Shown: positions 53,734-62,447 of the stretch, piece by piece
How positions within the stretch are numbered: the stretch's first letter is position 1
How the letters are laid out: every line of letters begins with the position of its first letter
DNA from: Paenarthrobacter sp.
GTDB lineage: Bacteria > Actinomycetota > Actinomycetes > Actinomycetales > Micrococcaceae
Assembly (NCBI GenBank): GCA_031179305.1
Contig: JAPSHX010000014.1
Location: forward strand, 38,735-102,734
Direction: 5' to 3'
DNA: 64,000 nt
Made by a program: the position numbers and the translations under genes
Notes under the pieces: model-generated
Seen by the model: only the letters and a program-made list of their open reading frames with translations
What the model was told of the DNA's origin: nothing
Databases searched by the model: none

Positions 53734-54099
53734 TCACGGATCGCTTGATCCACTGCAAGATGTCGCGATAGCCAAAATCGTCGAGTGGTATGACGCCGAT
53801 GGTGCTGCGTATGTGCAGGTCAAGAATCCGTTGGTAGGTGACAACCGCACCGGGCGACGGCCGAACAAAAGGTCAATGTGCTCCTGGATAACGTCTGCAA
53901 TTGTGAGTGACCTCGGCCGGGCTATAGACGACGTGATTTCCGGCGGCCGGCCGAGCTCCTGGAGATGCTCAGCCACGTTACTTGCTTCTTGCTCCGTGTG
54001 GACGGTCAAGCGGCGCTGACGTCGAGTGCCGAGTTCACGCCAACGCACCGAGTATGCCGTAGAACCGTCCCAGCGGATACACGTGCTGATGCTGACCAC
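53734..54099 (-). pseudogene. Truncated, frameshifted copy of the tyrosine integrase
   Basis: The first 80 codons closely match the N-terminus of the intact integrase at 42368 (IRWDGSTAYSVRWRELGTRR). After IQEHIDLL a base is lost near 53860-53870; shifting frame restores TYQRILDLHIR and DDFGYRDILQWIK. The homology then ends at 53734, before the catalytic domain, so it is non-functional. Confidence 0.85.
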
Positions 54100-54260
54100 G
54101 AAGACAGGCTACGCCCGCAGGTCTTGGCTTCCAATAGTTCCACCGCTGTAGGGAGGCTGCCATGCGGAGTCGAAGTAGACGCGAAGGTAGTCGGACGTGC
54201 TGGTATAGGATCTGCCGGAGGCCTTTGTCTGGGCCTCGGCGGAGATGTGATGGGGGGATA

Positions 54261-54290
54261 CAACCTAGGACTTGTACAAGGTATAGGTTG
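54261..54290. promoter_or_regulatory. Nested palindromic operator of the HigBA-type pair
   Basis: CAACCTA (54261-54267) pairs with TAGGTTG (54284-54290) around the perfect palindrome CTTGTACAAG (54271-54280). It lies 15 bp before the toxin start and overlaps likely promoter elements (TTGTAC and TATAGG), as expected for autorepression by an Xre antitoxin. Confidence 0.65.
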
Positions 54291-54304
54291 TTGTTACTGT
54301 GAAT

Positions 54305-54652
54305 ATGTCTTGGAACGTAGACCTCGAGAAGATCCAAGACTGGTTGGAGGGCTTGGATGACGACTCTTACGCCGCGGTAATCGCAGCGTTAGAAATTCTC
54401 GCTGACAGGGGGCCGAACCTTGGCCGTCCGCTAGTCGACACGATTAGTTATTCCAATTATAAGAACATGAAGGAGCTTCGTCCCGGTTCCAAGGGGCGGA
54501 CTGAAATTCGGATTCTGTTTGCCTTTGACCCAGAGCGAAACGCGATAATGCTCGTCGCTGGTGACAAACAGAACAAGTGGAGTTCCTGGTACAAGAAGTT
54601 TATTCCTATAGCTGACAATCTATGGGAAGAGCACCTGAGGAGGATGCAGTGA
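54305..54652 (+). CDS. HigB/RelE-type toxin
   Basis: ATG 54305 gives a 115-residue protein of the phage-derived RelE-like (Gp49) group: WNVDLEKIQDWLEGLDDDSY, MKELRPGSKGRTEIRILFAF and KWSSWYKKFIPIADNLWEEH. Such toxins cleave mRNA at the ribosome. The toxin precedes the antitoxin, the HigBA order. The stop overlaps the GTG of the antitoxin. Confidence 0.88.
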   Translation: MSWNVDLEKIQDWLEGLDDDSYAAVIAALEILADRGPNLGRPLVDTISYSNYKNMKELRPGSKGRTEIRILFAFDPERNAIMLVAGDKQNKWSSWYKKFIPIADNLWEEHLRRMQ

Positions 54653-54957
54653 CACCAGTCTCTCTGAGCGAACAGCTCAAGCGTCGTCCAGTTGATCGTG
54701 TAGTGGTGGATGAGTTCAAGGCCGAAATGATCCGTGAAGTTGACGCCTACCGTTTGGCCGAGCTACGGAAAAGCCTAAATGTCAGCCAGAAGGCCCTTGC
54801 CGACCTCGCTCATATAAGCCAAAACCGTGTGTCCCAAATTGAGCGTGGCGACATTGAGCACACACAGTTGGACACGATTCAGAAGTATGTGGAAGCCTTG
54901 GGCGGAACCATTGAGGTTCGAGCCAAGATCAACAATGAGAGCTACATACTCACGTAG
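54649..54957 (+). CDS. Xre-family HigA-type antitoxin
   Basis: GTG 54649 follows GAGGAGG and overlaps the toxin stop; an earlier in-frame start at 54622 lies inside the toxin. The 102-residue protein has an Xre HTH (LRKSLNVSQKALADLAHISQ, NRVSQIERGDIEHTQLDTIQ, about residues 38-85). It probably binds the nested palindrome upstream and neutralises the toxin. Confidence 0.88.
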   Translation: MTPVSLSEQLKRRPVDRVVVDEFKAEMIREVDAYRLAELRKSLNVSQKALADLAHISQNRVSQIERGDIEHTQLDTIQKYVEALGGTIEVRAKINNESYILT

Positions 54958-54968
54958 CGGCACTTTGC

Positions 54969-55006
54969 GGAAACCCTGCTGGTCGTCGTTGACCAGCAGG
55001 GTTTCC
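54969..55006 (+). terminator. Perfect 16-bp hairpin terminator of the HigBA-type operon
   Basis: Arms GGAAACCCTGCTGGTC (54969-54984) and GACCAGCAGGGTTTCC (54991-55006) with a 6-nt loop, followed by GTTAGG. Confidence 0.88.
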
Positions 55007-55206
55007 GTTAGGAAGGGCGCGACCGATCTAGCCCAATAGGGAAAGGTTCCAGCTTCAGAATTTTGAAGATGTACTTATCCAAAGGCTCGAAATGGCACTG
55101 TCACAGGCTTCTTTAGAATTAAGCGGGAACTGCACTTATCGCTCGGAGTCCTGTTCCGGCCATTCCGGTTCCGGCGGTTGGTTCGGGGGCAGTATTCTGA
55201 GCGGCT

Positions 55207-55935
55207 TCAGCGGGGCAGGGTGCTTTTCCCGGCATAGCCGGCCATGGGGACGCCGGCGTCGGCGGCGTGTTTGTGGATCACCTGGTAGCTGTAGCCGAGG
55301 GCGTTTGCGATCAGGGTTGGCGGCAGTTCCTGAACGAGGCTGCGCAGGACGGTGTTCCTTGCGCCACCAAGATCGATCCCAGGAGCCCGGAGCTGGCCCA
55401 TCATCGCGTCGGCGTGGATGTGCTGGCCCGGCAGGGCGCCGGGGAAGAGCCACTGGCTCCCGCCGTTTCCGGTCTGCTGGTTGGGCCGGTCGTGCAGGTA
55501 GTCCCAGAACACCGGGGCGATCTGGGCAGGAACCAGGACTGGCATGTTGCCCCGGCCCAGGTGCAGCCCCTCGGGTAGAGCCTGCAGGTCCGCGCATTTC
55601 AGGGCGGCATTCTTGCCGACAGGCTGGCCGAAGAGCAGCAGGATCAGGGCAGCGACCCGGAATCCTAAGGGCGATGCCGTGGAGTCGATGCAGTGCCGGA
55701 TGAGCTCCAGACGTTGTTGCTGGGTGATGAGCGGCTTCGTGGCGGCGCGGCATCTCGAGCCTGGCGATCTCCTTGTTCTTGATCAGCCAGACGATGAAGG
55801 TGCGGATGGCGTATCTGGTCGACGGTCCGGCCGCTAGGTACTCGTTCAGGTGGGCCTGCCTTGTAGCGGAGGCGTCTATTCCGTAGTTCGCGTATAGCCA
55901 GGCAAGGAACTCCCGGACTCGGTGATTTGACCGGG
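55207..55935 (-). pseudogene. Decayed copy of the zinc-ribbon recombinase-like protein
   Basis: Read leftward from about 55935, the frames give REFLAWLYANYGIDASATRQ, LAAGPSTRYAIRTFIVWLIK, then after a frameshift near 55735 PLITQQQRLELIRHCIDSTA and LILLLFGQPVGKNAALKCAD. They end with WLFPGALPGQHIHADAMMGQ, GARNTVLRSLVQELPPTLIA and NALGYSYQ. These match the 520-residue protein at 56810-58372 in order, but the zinc-ribbon N-terminus is missing. Confidence 0.8.
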
Positions 55936-56083
55936 GAGTACTACCTATCAGCGGGTCCTAATCTGGAAAATCTGCAATCGGATCACTTCTAGTGGCGTCC
56001 CTGCGGATTGAACCTGTGCGTATTCTGCAGCCATTTGCGCTGGATGTTCCCGGCGATGGCCCCAGTTGGGTGAGAATGTGTGA

Positions 56084-56590
56084 GTGAATAGCCACGAACT
56101 ATTAACGGCGTTTGAAGATGTATTTGATCACTCGATCGTCTTCCATGGTTTCGCCGAGTACATGCGGGACTACGACGTGTTCATTCACGTGACCGCTGAT
56201 CCACGAACGGGAATCAAGCCAGAGTTCCTTCGCTATCGATTCACGCATTGTGTTCGTGCCACTGTGAAGACAGCTATCTCGCCGGAAGTTTGGGCGCGGT
56301 CGCTGGACGAACGATTGCTTGACTATGACACCGCTATCGAGTCTGGTGTGGATGGGTATGTTTGGGGCGTCAACTACCACGATCTCTATCCCGGCATTTC
56401 CCTTGTAGAGGACTCCACCGAAGCCGATGAATGGGCTGGCCGCCTTGGCATTCCCTTTTACGAGGCTCTGTTCGAGACCAACGGCCACAGTATTGAGCTT
56501 GTCTTCTCGGACCTTGTGGTGACGAAGCTCGGAGCTGGTTTCGCGCCTTTCGTTATTCCGTTGGAGGGATCCGAACCAGTGGGCGGCTAG
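56084..56590 (+). CDS. Hypothetical protein, possibly YxiG-like
   Basis: GTG 56084 starts a 168-residue acidic protein: VFHGFAEYMRDYDVFIHVTA, PEFLRYRFTHCVRATVKTAI, then WGVNYHDLYPGISLVEDSTE. The H-G-F-x-x-Y-M-R-D-Y start resembles YxiG-like proteins; the assignment is tentative. It is convergent with the recombinase operon and overlaps its last gene by four bases. Confidence 0.6.
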   Translation: MNSHELLTAFEDVFDHSIVFHGFAEYMRDYDVFIHVTADPRTGIKPEFLRYRFTHCVRATVKTAISPEVWARSLDERLLDYDTAIESGVDGYVWGVNYHDLYPGISLVEDSTEADEWAGRLGIPFYEALFETNGHSIELVFSDLVVTKLGAGFAPFVIPLEGSEPVGG

Positions 56591-56817
56591 GTCCTCAGCA
56601 GAGGCAGCGGCACGACGTTGTATTCCTTTGCCTTGCTGTTCGTTACGAAGGTACGGCATCGGGACTGCGCTTCTTCTTCGGAATTGAACCGTAGTGCCTG
56701 GTTTTCTCTGGGCGTCCATTCGTCGCCGGGCCGGCCGGGATGCAGATAGTAGTAGAGCTTCTGTCCCGTATCCAGGCGCACCACTATGCCCCATGCAGCG
56801 GGTTTACGCTTACCCAT
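56587..56817 (-). CDS. Small hypothetical protein at the end of the recombinase operon
   Basis: ATG 56817 overlaps the end of the 520-residue gene (stop at 56810). The 76-residue basic protein (MGKRKPAAWGIVVRLDTGQK, FNSEEEAQSRCRTFVTNSKA) is unrecognised. Translational coupling suggests it belongs to the recombinase module. Confidence 0.55.
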   Translation of the reverse strand: MGKRKPAAWGIVVRLDTGQKLYYYLHPGRPGDEWTPRENQALRFNSEEEAQSRCRTFVTNSKAKEYNVVPLPLLRT

Positions 56818-58372
56818 TCCGGTCCTTTCGCGGTTGGTCTTTCAGCTTTTCTGGAGTGCGGTTCGTTCGTCGGTTGACGTAGCGGGTCCATTGGTCGCCG
56901 GCGTTGTCGGCGTGGATGAAGGCTACTTGGTGGCTGTAGCCGAGCGCGTCTGCGACCAGCGGCGGTGGTGTGATGGTGAGCAGTTCATCGAGGGCGGTGT
57001 TTCGGGCGCCACGCAGGTCGATGCCGAGGCTTCGTAGCCTGTCCATGATGGTGTTGGGGTGAAGGTGTTGTCCTGCGCGGGTGCCTGGGAAGAGCCAGGG
57101 GCTTTGGGTATTTGATCCGGTTCTGAGGTTGGGCCGGCTTGCCAGGTGCTGTCGGATCAGGTCTGCTATGGGTGCTGGGACGGGCACTGGGTGAAGGCCC
57201 AGGGTGATTCTCATGTCGCCGGTGGTTTCGTTGGTCTCCATGGCGTCGGTGCGGAGTCTTGCGACTTTCACGAGCGGTTGGGCGTAGAGAAGAAGCAGAG
57301 CTCCGGCGACGCGGTAGGGCAGGGATTCGCTGGCGCCGGTGAGGAGTTCTCGCAGCCAGGCAAGGCGCTGGTCCTGGGTGATCGTGGGTCGTGTTTTCGC
57401 GGTGTAGTAGCCCATTTCGACGCGGTGGTTTGTGCCCGTGTTCTTGATGAAGATGATGAACGAGCGGATCTGTTTTCTCGTCGTGGGTCCGGCGGCGAGC
57501 CAGGCTTCGATGTCCTGCTGGGCGCAGGTCGCTGCTGTTCGTTGGTGCGTTTCCCAGAGCCAAAGGAGGAATTTGATGGTTTCGGTGATCTCTTGTTTAG
57601 CCGAGTGCACCGGGCCGCGGGCGTTCTTTTCCGGTGTTGTGGTGGTACGGATGCGTCGGAGGTGGTGCCAGGTCGCGAAGTGCTCGACTGGTTTAGCGAC
57701 ATCGTGAGGCAAGGGGTCGAGCTTGGCTTTGATCCACGCTTCGAACCGGGCCAGGTAGGGGTCCTGGTAGGGGAGCAGCCCGTGGTGGACGAGCAGGGCG
57801 CGTAAGTGGTTTGTTGCCCGTTCTCCCGTTTCGGCGTGGGTATCGAGGCCTTCGTGGGTCAGGGGTGTTGTCCCGTTGGTGAGGGATCTCAGGAGGGCTT
57901 GGACTGTGGCCGAGCGTTTCCAAGTGATGATGCTTTCGGGCCGCTCGGCTTGGCAGAGGACCTCGATGAGACGGGCTGCTGTTGCAGGTTCAGCGGGGTT
58001 TGTGGGGAGTAGCTGGGTGAGGTCGTCGCGGAGGGCGCAGCGGGCGCAGATGCCCGTTCGGTAGAACTCGCCTTCGTGGTTGCAGCGGGTGCAGTGGAAG
58101 TCGTGGGTGATTCCGGCGCAGGGTGCGCATCGTGGGCTGCCGCTGGTTTCGGGTGGGCCTGGCAGGAGCCGGTGTTGCCCGCAGTCGGGGCAGGTCCCGT
58201 GGGTGCGTGTTGCTGTGGTGAAGCAGGGGCCGCAGATTTTCCCTTCGGGCCAGGTGGCGCGTGTTCGTCCGGCGCTGCGGCTGCAACGGGCGCAGGTGGC
58301 GGTGCCGGTGGTTCGTGGCCTGCCGCGGATGGTGTTGCGGGCAGTCAGGCCCGTGGGTTGGTCAGTTGTCAT
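56810..58372 (-). CDS. Zinc-ribbon protein with degenerate tyrosine-recombinase-like C-terminus
   Basis: The 520-residue protein has an N-terminal third with several C-x2-C pairs (CARC, CGPC, CPDC, CAPC, CTRC, CARC, about residues 22-135), consistent with three zinc ribbons. A helical central region follows. The C-terminus is recombinase-like: SPWLFPGTRAGQHLHPNTIM, LGIDLRGARNTALDELLTIT and VADALGYSHQVAFIHADNAG, then WTRYVNRR. It keeps an Arg in GARNT and a Tyr near the end but lacks the H-x-x-R box. It is the third gene of the recombinase operon and overlaps the HTH gene. Confidence 0.75.
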   Translation of the reverse strand: MTTDQPTGLTARNTIRGRPRTTGTATCARCSRSAGRTRATWPEGKICGPCFTTATRTHGTCPDCGQHRLLPGPPETSGSPRCAPCAGITHDFHCTRCNHEGEFYRTGICARCALRDDLTQLLPTNPAEPATAARLIEVLCQAERPESIITWKRSATVQALLRSLTNGTTPLTHEGLDTHAETGERATNHLRALLVHHGLLPYQDPYLARFEAWIKAKLDPLPHDVAKPVEHFATWHHLRRIRTTTTPEKNARGPVHSAKQEITETIKFLLWLWETHQRTAATCAQQDIEAWLAAGPTTRKQIRSFIIFIKNTGTNHRVEMGYYTAKTRPTITQDQRLAWLRELLTGASESLPYRVAGALLLLYAQPLVKVARLRTDAMETNETTGDMRITLGLHPVPVPAPIADLIRQHLASRPNLRTGSNTQSPWLFPGTRAGQHLHPNTIMDRLRSLGIDLRGARNTALDELLTITPPPLVADALGYSHQVAFIHADNAGDQWTRYVNRRTNRTPEKLKDQPRKDRNG

Positions 58373-58700
58373 CGTCGATGATGCGGGCCCGGCGTGGGCG
58401 GACGGTGCGGTTCAGGTCGACGACGTTGGGGGAGGTGGTGCCGGTTTTGCGGGCGCGGATGTCTGCGGCTGTGACGGTGATGAGGTCCTCGGGTCCGCAG
58501 GAGAAGATGTCGCAGATCGCTGCGATGACCTGCAGTGCGACGCGTTCGGGTTTCTGGTTGACCAGCCGATAGACCTGGGGCCGTGACAAGGTGATGCCGC
58601 GTTCGGCGAGCAGGGGGATGAGGTCGGTGGTGTTGTGCAGTCCGCGGGCTGCCATGAGCTCCGCGAGCCGCCATTTGTATTCGACTTCCCGTTTCACCAT
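58362..58700 (-). CDS. Xre-type HTH protein of the recombinase operon
   Basis: The 112-residue protein has a Cro/C1-type HTH (LAELMAARGLHNTTDLIPLL, AERGITLSRPQVYRLVNQKP, about residues 12-60), a C-rich FSCGPEDLITV helix and a basic tail. The start overlaps the integrase stop and its own stop overlaps the zinc-ribbon gene. It may act as a directionality or repressor factor. Confidence 0.85.
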   Translation of the reverse strand: MVKREVEYKWRLAELMAARGLHNTTDLIPLLAERGITLSRPQVYRLVNQKPERVALQVIAAICDIFSCGPEDLITVTAADIRARKTGTTSPNVVDLNRTVRPRRARIIDDDN

Positions 58701-59803
58701 TGGCCTCGCATCTGTATGCCGAGGACGTCGTTCATGGTGCCGTCCAGGGCTGCCCGAAGGGCGGTGTTGCGGAAGTCGTCGCTGACGAATTGGTAGATCC
58801 CGGTGGTGGAGGCGTGTTCGTGGCCCATTTGATATTGCACGAATCTAGAATCCCATCCATCCTCGAGCAGGTGCGTCGCATAGGAGCGTCGGAGCGAGTG
58901 AAGGTCCAGCCCGTCCATCGGCATCCCCAGTTCTTTTAGGTAACGCCGCAGCCGGCGCAGCAGGGTCGATTCGCAGATCACTCCGCCTCGCTCACTGGGA
59001 AACAGGTCGAGTGTTTCGAGGGTTCCGCGGCCGTTGGCTAGCCAGTCTTCGATGACGCCGGAGGTCCAGTCGAACACGGTCAGGACGCTGCGGGGTTTGA
59101 AGGTGGAGCCTTTGAGGGACTTGCCGAAACGGACTTTGCAGATTCCTGTTTTCCCGAACCTTCGTGCTTGCGGGTTGGTGGAGAAATCTACCGTTTGCAG
59201 GTGCCGCAGCTCGTTGAACCGGAGTCCGTAGGAGTACGTGACTTTCAGCATCACGGAGTCCCTGTAGGCTGCCTGCCAGCCCTTCTTGCCGGAGGCGGCG
59301 ATGAGTTCAACCTGGTCATCTGCGTGGTCAAACAGCCGCTGCAGCTCAGCCCTGGTGAACGGCCTCTTCGATGGCCGGCCTTCGTACTCCTGGGTGTGGG
59401 AGGCGGTGTTCCAGTCGAAGAAAACCTGGGACGGGTGGGTGCCGAAACGTTCCTCGCAGACCCGGTCCCAGCCGTAGTCGGGGTTGGATACGTATGAGCA
59501 GAACCGGCGAAGGGAGGACTGGTAGCCCCGTATGGTGGACTGCTTCAACTGGTGGATCGAGCGCAGGTCACCGAAATACTCCTCGACATGCTCCGGCGCC
59601 CAGTTCCATGGGAACTCGTTCACATGGTTCACGAACCTCTTGACGCAGGCGATGCCCTTATCGATCGTGTCGAACTGCAGGTTCCTGGAGAGCTGCTGGT
59701 TGCGCCAGCCGGTGAACATGTCCTCGAGCGTCTGTTCCTCGGGATGCAAAAGGTGAACAGCGCTTAGCTGCAGCACACGCCCGGAACCATCGACCGCCAT
59801 CAT
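58694..59803 (-). CDS. Tyrosine recombinase, first gene of the recombinase operon
   Basis: The 369-residue recombinase has a core-binding domain (about 25-130) and a catalytic domain with Arg in YSYGLRFNELRHL, LHSLRRSYATHLL (H-x-x-R), GHEHAST (His) and the nucleophile in TGIYQFVSDDF. All active-site residues are present. A TGAATCA-A-TGATTCA palindrome 38 bp upstream may be its operator. Gene sizes recall TnpA/TnpC/TnpB of Tn554, but the order here is recombinase, HTH, large partner. Confidence 0.9.
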   Translation of the reverse strand: MMAVDGSGRVLQLSAVHLLHPEEQTLEDMFTGWRNQQLSRNLQFDTIDKGIACVKRFVNHVNEFPWNWAPEHVEEYFGDLRSIHQLKQSTIRGYQSSLRRFCSYVSNPDYGWDRVCEERFGTHPSQVFFDWNTASHTQEYEGRPSKRPFTRAELQRLFDHADDQVELIAASGKKGWQAAYRDSVMLKVTYSYGLRFNELRHLQTVDFSTNPQARRFGKTGICKVRFGKSLKGSTFKPRSVLTVFDWTSGVIEDWLANGRGTLETLDLFPSERGGVICESTLLRRLRRYLKELGMPMDGLDLHSLRRSYATHLLEDGWDSRFVQYQMGHEHASTTGIYQFVSDDFRNTALRAALDGTMNDVLGIQMRGQW

Positions 59804-60404
59804 CCGCCCTCAAAATCACCCGATAATCATGTCCAAAACTTGAATCAATGATTCATCAAATGCATCATTAAGGCAAAACCGCAGGTCAGAGGCGCTTCTT
59901 CGGCTGTCATCCATGCGCAAAGCATCTCGCCACGTCACCAGCGGAATCTCCGCTGAGGCCCAACTGGCCGCCCTAAATCCGCGGAATATTAAGGCTATTC
60001 AGCCGAGCGAGGCGGATCAGGGGATGGGGCGGATTGATTCATCTGATGAGATACGCAGATTACTACTTTACATAAGATAGGTTATCGGCGTAGGAGTGGG
60101 ACAAATGGAAGTGGATGAGATAACCGCACGTGTAGTATCGTGCGTCGTGAGGGTGCACCCATTTGGGCTCGACGGCAGCGCTTGTTGCGTCTCTCAGTAG
60201 GTGTCTTTGGTGGACTGCGCCGACGCCACCACTTCGACTTCCTGGAGTCGTGGTAACAACTGACTGGAGAGCCGCGCGGCCCGAATTTTGAAGACTATCA
60301 GAATCGCTGACTGTGGGACTCACGCCCGCGACGATGGCACCATTACTTTCTCAAGAAAGCTTTAGTGTATTGACACAAACACTGCCAAGAGAAAGCATTA
60401 GAGT
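59804..60404. other. Region between the recombinase operon and the HTH/NTase pair
   Basis: It contains the palindrome TGAATCAATGATTCA (59841-59855), a copy of the TTATCGG-GAAGTRG segment (60082-60131) inside the inverted repeat GGTTATC (60080-60086) and GATAACC (60119-60125), and the promoter of the next operon. No gene is supported. Confidence 0.5.
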
Positions 60405-60406
60405 AT
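60355..60406 (+). promoter_or_regulatory. Promoter and repeated operator of the HTH/NTase operon
   Basis: TTGACA (60370-60375) is a good -35 box. Two direct repeats, GAAAGCTTTAGTGTAT (60355-60370) and GAAAGCATTAGAGTAT (60391-60406), flank it 36 bp apart and differ at two bases. The second repeat covers the start codon, so binding would block both transcription and initiation. The mRNA may be leaderless. Confidence 0.6.
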
Positions 60407-61094
60407 GGAACGAAGCAATGGTCTCTCAACGGCAGAGGTAGCGGTTCTTCTAGGCATAACCCAGGTATCGGTACGCCAGCTCGTGGAATCCGGACAGCTC
60501 ACTGTCGTTGGACGAGTCGGCCGCTCGATTCTCCTCGACAGGGCCTCCGTCGAACGACTTTCCGCAGCCGGCACCCGCCGAGGCCGAGCGTGGACAGCCA
60601 AGACGGCTTGGGCGGCGCTGGCACTGTTGTCCGGGCAGAACCCCACGTGGATCTCATCGTCGGAGAAGTCACGGCTCAAAAGCAGACTGCGGCATCTCGA
60701 TGCAGCAGCTGTCTGTACCCTCGCAAGGCATAAGGATCGGACGTCCCGGTACAGGGCGACGAGGGATGCCTTGGATCGCCTCAGCCATTACCTGATCGCC
60801 AGCGGGGCCACGGCAATGCGCGACGAATCCACTGCCGAGACGTTCGGCATGACCGGCGGAAGCGGGATCGCCGAAGGCTACATCATGGCCGGGGATGCTA
60901 AGGCGTTGGCTGATTCATTGGGCCTCGTCGAGGATCCGTCGGGTAACGCCATCATCCATGAAGTAGAACTGGAAGAGCCATTCGCCGAAGGCCGGGCACC
61001 AGTCGCCGCCATCGCCGTGGACCTGATGGGATCACTGGCCACCCGGGAACGCAGCGCCGGCCAGCGCGTCATCGAGGAGCTGCTGCATGTCTGA
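60405..61094 (+). CDS. Antitoxin-like protein with excisionase-type HTH
   Basis: The 229-residue protein starts with a MerR/excisionase-like HTH (LSTAEVAVLLGITQVSVRQL, then VGRVGRSILLDRASVERLSA) and continues with a helical and mixed domain ending in VELEEPFAEGRAPVAAIAVD. The stop overlaps the start of the nucleotidyltransferase gene. Such pairs resemble type IV or NTase-type toxin-antitoxin modules (AbiE group). Confidence 0.75.
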   Translation: MERSNGLSTAEVAVLLGITQVSVRQLVESGQLTVVGRVGRSILLDRASVERLSAAGTRRGRAWTAKTAWAALALLSGQNPTWISSSEKSRLKSRLRHLDAAAVCTLARHKDRTSRYRATRDALDRLSHYLIASGATAMRDESTAETFGMTGGSGIAEGYIMAGDAKALADSLGLVEDPSGNAIIHEVELEEPFAEGRAPVAAIAVDLMGSLATRERSAGQRVIEELLHV

Positions 61095-61908
61095 GTCGGA
61101 CCTGGCCGGCGCGGCCACGGCCGATGACCGGGCGATCTGGGACGTCCCTGTACCACCGGGAGGCTGGGGCACGCCTTGGCCGCAGTGTGTCGAACTGGCC
61201 AGGGCGCTGCCCTCCACTCAGTGGACGCTCGTGGGCGGCCTCATGGTCCAGCTGCACTCCGCAGCCGCTGGCCTGTCGGCCTCTCGGCCAACCGCTGATG
61301 TGGACATCGTTCTGCACATCGAGACCGGCGCGGCCACGACGTCGTCCGTGTCAGCAGTGCTCATCGGACTTGGCTACACCCTGCAGAAGTCCATCGACCA
61401 CGACGCCCCGGCGCACCGGTTCGTCCGCGGCAAGCAGCAGATCGACGTCATGATCGCTGACCACATGCCTGAGGCGAAAATTCCCACCATTGGTGGCCGC
61501 AAGCCCTTCCAAGTCTCCGGCGGCACGCAAGCGCTGAAGCGGACCGTCAACTGTCGGCTTGTCGGCGACGACGACGACGAGCCTGTCCTCATCAGCATCC
61601 CCAACGCGCTTGGTGCTTTGGTACTGAAAGGCGCGGCGTACCGGGAGGACTCCCGCGACCGGGACCGGCACCTCGACGACGCCGTGGTCTTGTGCGCCAC
61701 CATCAAGACGCCTCTGGCCACCGCCAAAGAGATGGGCGGCAGCGACCGGTCGCGCATCCTGACACTGCACGGCGTCCTTGAGAATCCAGACCACCGTTCC
61801 TGGCAACTCCTGGACGAGGCTGACCGGACACCAGCGATGGACGCGCTCCGCATCTTGGCAAGCAACCCGCAGCAGCTCCTGCCTGTGAACAGGCTTAAGA
61901 AGGGATAG
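61087..61908 (+). CDS. Nucleotidyltransferase-like toxin candidate
   Basis: The 273-residue protein has the nucleotidyltransferase start WTLVGGLMVQLHSAAAGLSA with TADVDIVLHIE (the G-G ... D-x-D pattern) and a third acidic position in QQIDVMIAD. A helical C-terminal domain follows. Toxins of the AbiEii/MenT class use this fold to add nucleotides to tRNA. It follows an HTH protein by an 8-bp overlap, consistent with an antitoxin-toxin operon. Confidence 0.78.
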   Translation: MSESDLAGAATADDRAIWDVPVPPGGWGTPWPQCVELARALPSTQWTLVGGLMVQLHSAAAGLSASRPTADVDIVLHIETGAATTSSVSAVLIGLGYTLQKSIDHDAPAHRFVRGKQQIDVMIADHMPEAKIPTIGGRKPFQVSGGTQALKRTVNCRLVGDDDDEPVLISIPNALGALVLKGAAYREDSRDRDRHLDDAVVLCATIKTPLATAKEMGGSDRSRILTLHGVLENPDHRSWQLLDEADRTPAMDALRILASNPQQLLPVNRLKKG

Positions 61909-62447
61909 AGAGCGGGGACCATCACCACCGTCACGACGACGATCGTGCCATCCACGAACGGGCCCGGTCGTTCTTGTCCGAGACCCACCTCCCGGCGTCT
62001 GCGCCCCCGAGTCCTCGACAATGAGGGTCATTTCGATGAATCTGTAACAACTGAACCCGCCGCGCAGTCGAGGGAGCAAAGGCCCGGGCTGGTTACTTCG
62101 ACAAGGCCGGCATCCTAGCGATGCTGTTCACTCGTGACCTCGTACTCAACGGCCCTCGCGTCTTCCAGCGGCAGCTGTGTCTTCCGCAGCGTCCTGGCTT
62201 ACGTCAGCGGACCGACTGACCGTCTCCCCCAAGCAGCCCGGGCGTCCGTTAGGCGGATCGACTAGCCTTACGAAACGTTCATTATCGGTATTAAACCCAC
62301 GGGAGTAGAAGTAGCTGCGAGAACTCGTCCAAACTTGTCATGCAGAGTTTTCCCATGTCAGGGATGGGTGTGTACGCGATCGTGCTGAAAGACGGCGGGC
62401 GGCTCGGCCGCGTCATTGCGCGCTGTAACAGCGTATTCTCTCATTAA
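61909..62447. other. Intergenic region before the decayed recombinase
   Basis: It contains the third copy of the TTATCGG-GAAGTAG segment (62283-62332). A palindrome TCTCTCATT-A-AATGAGAGA (62438-62456) covers the start codon of the next frame. No gene supported. Confidence 0.4.
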
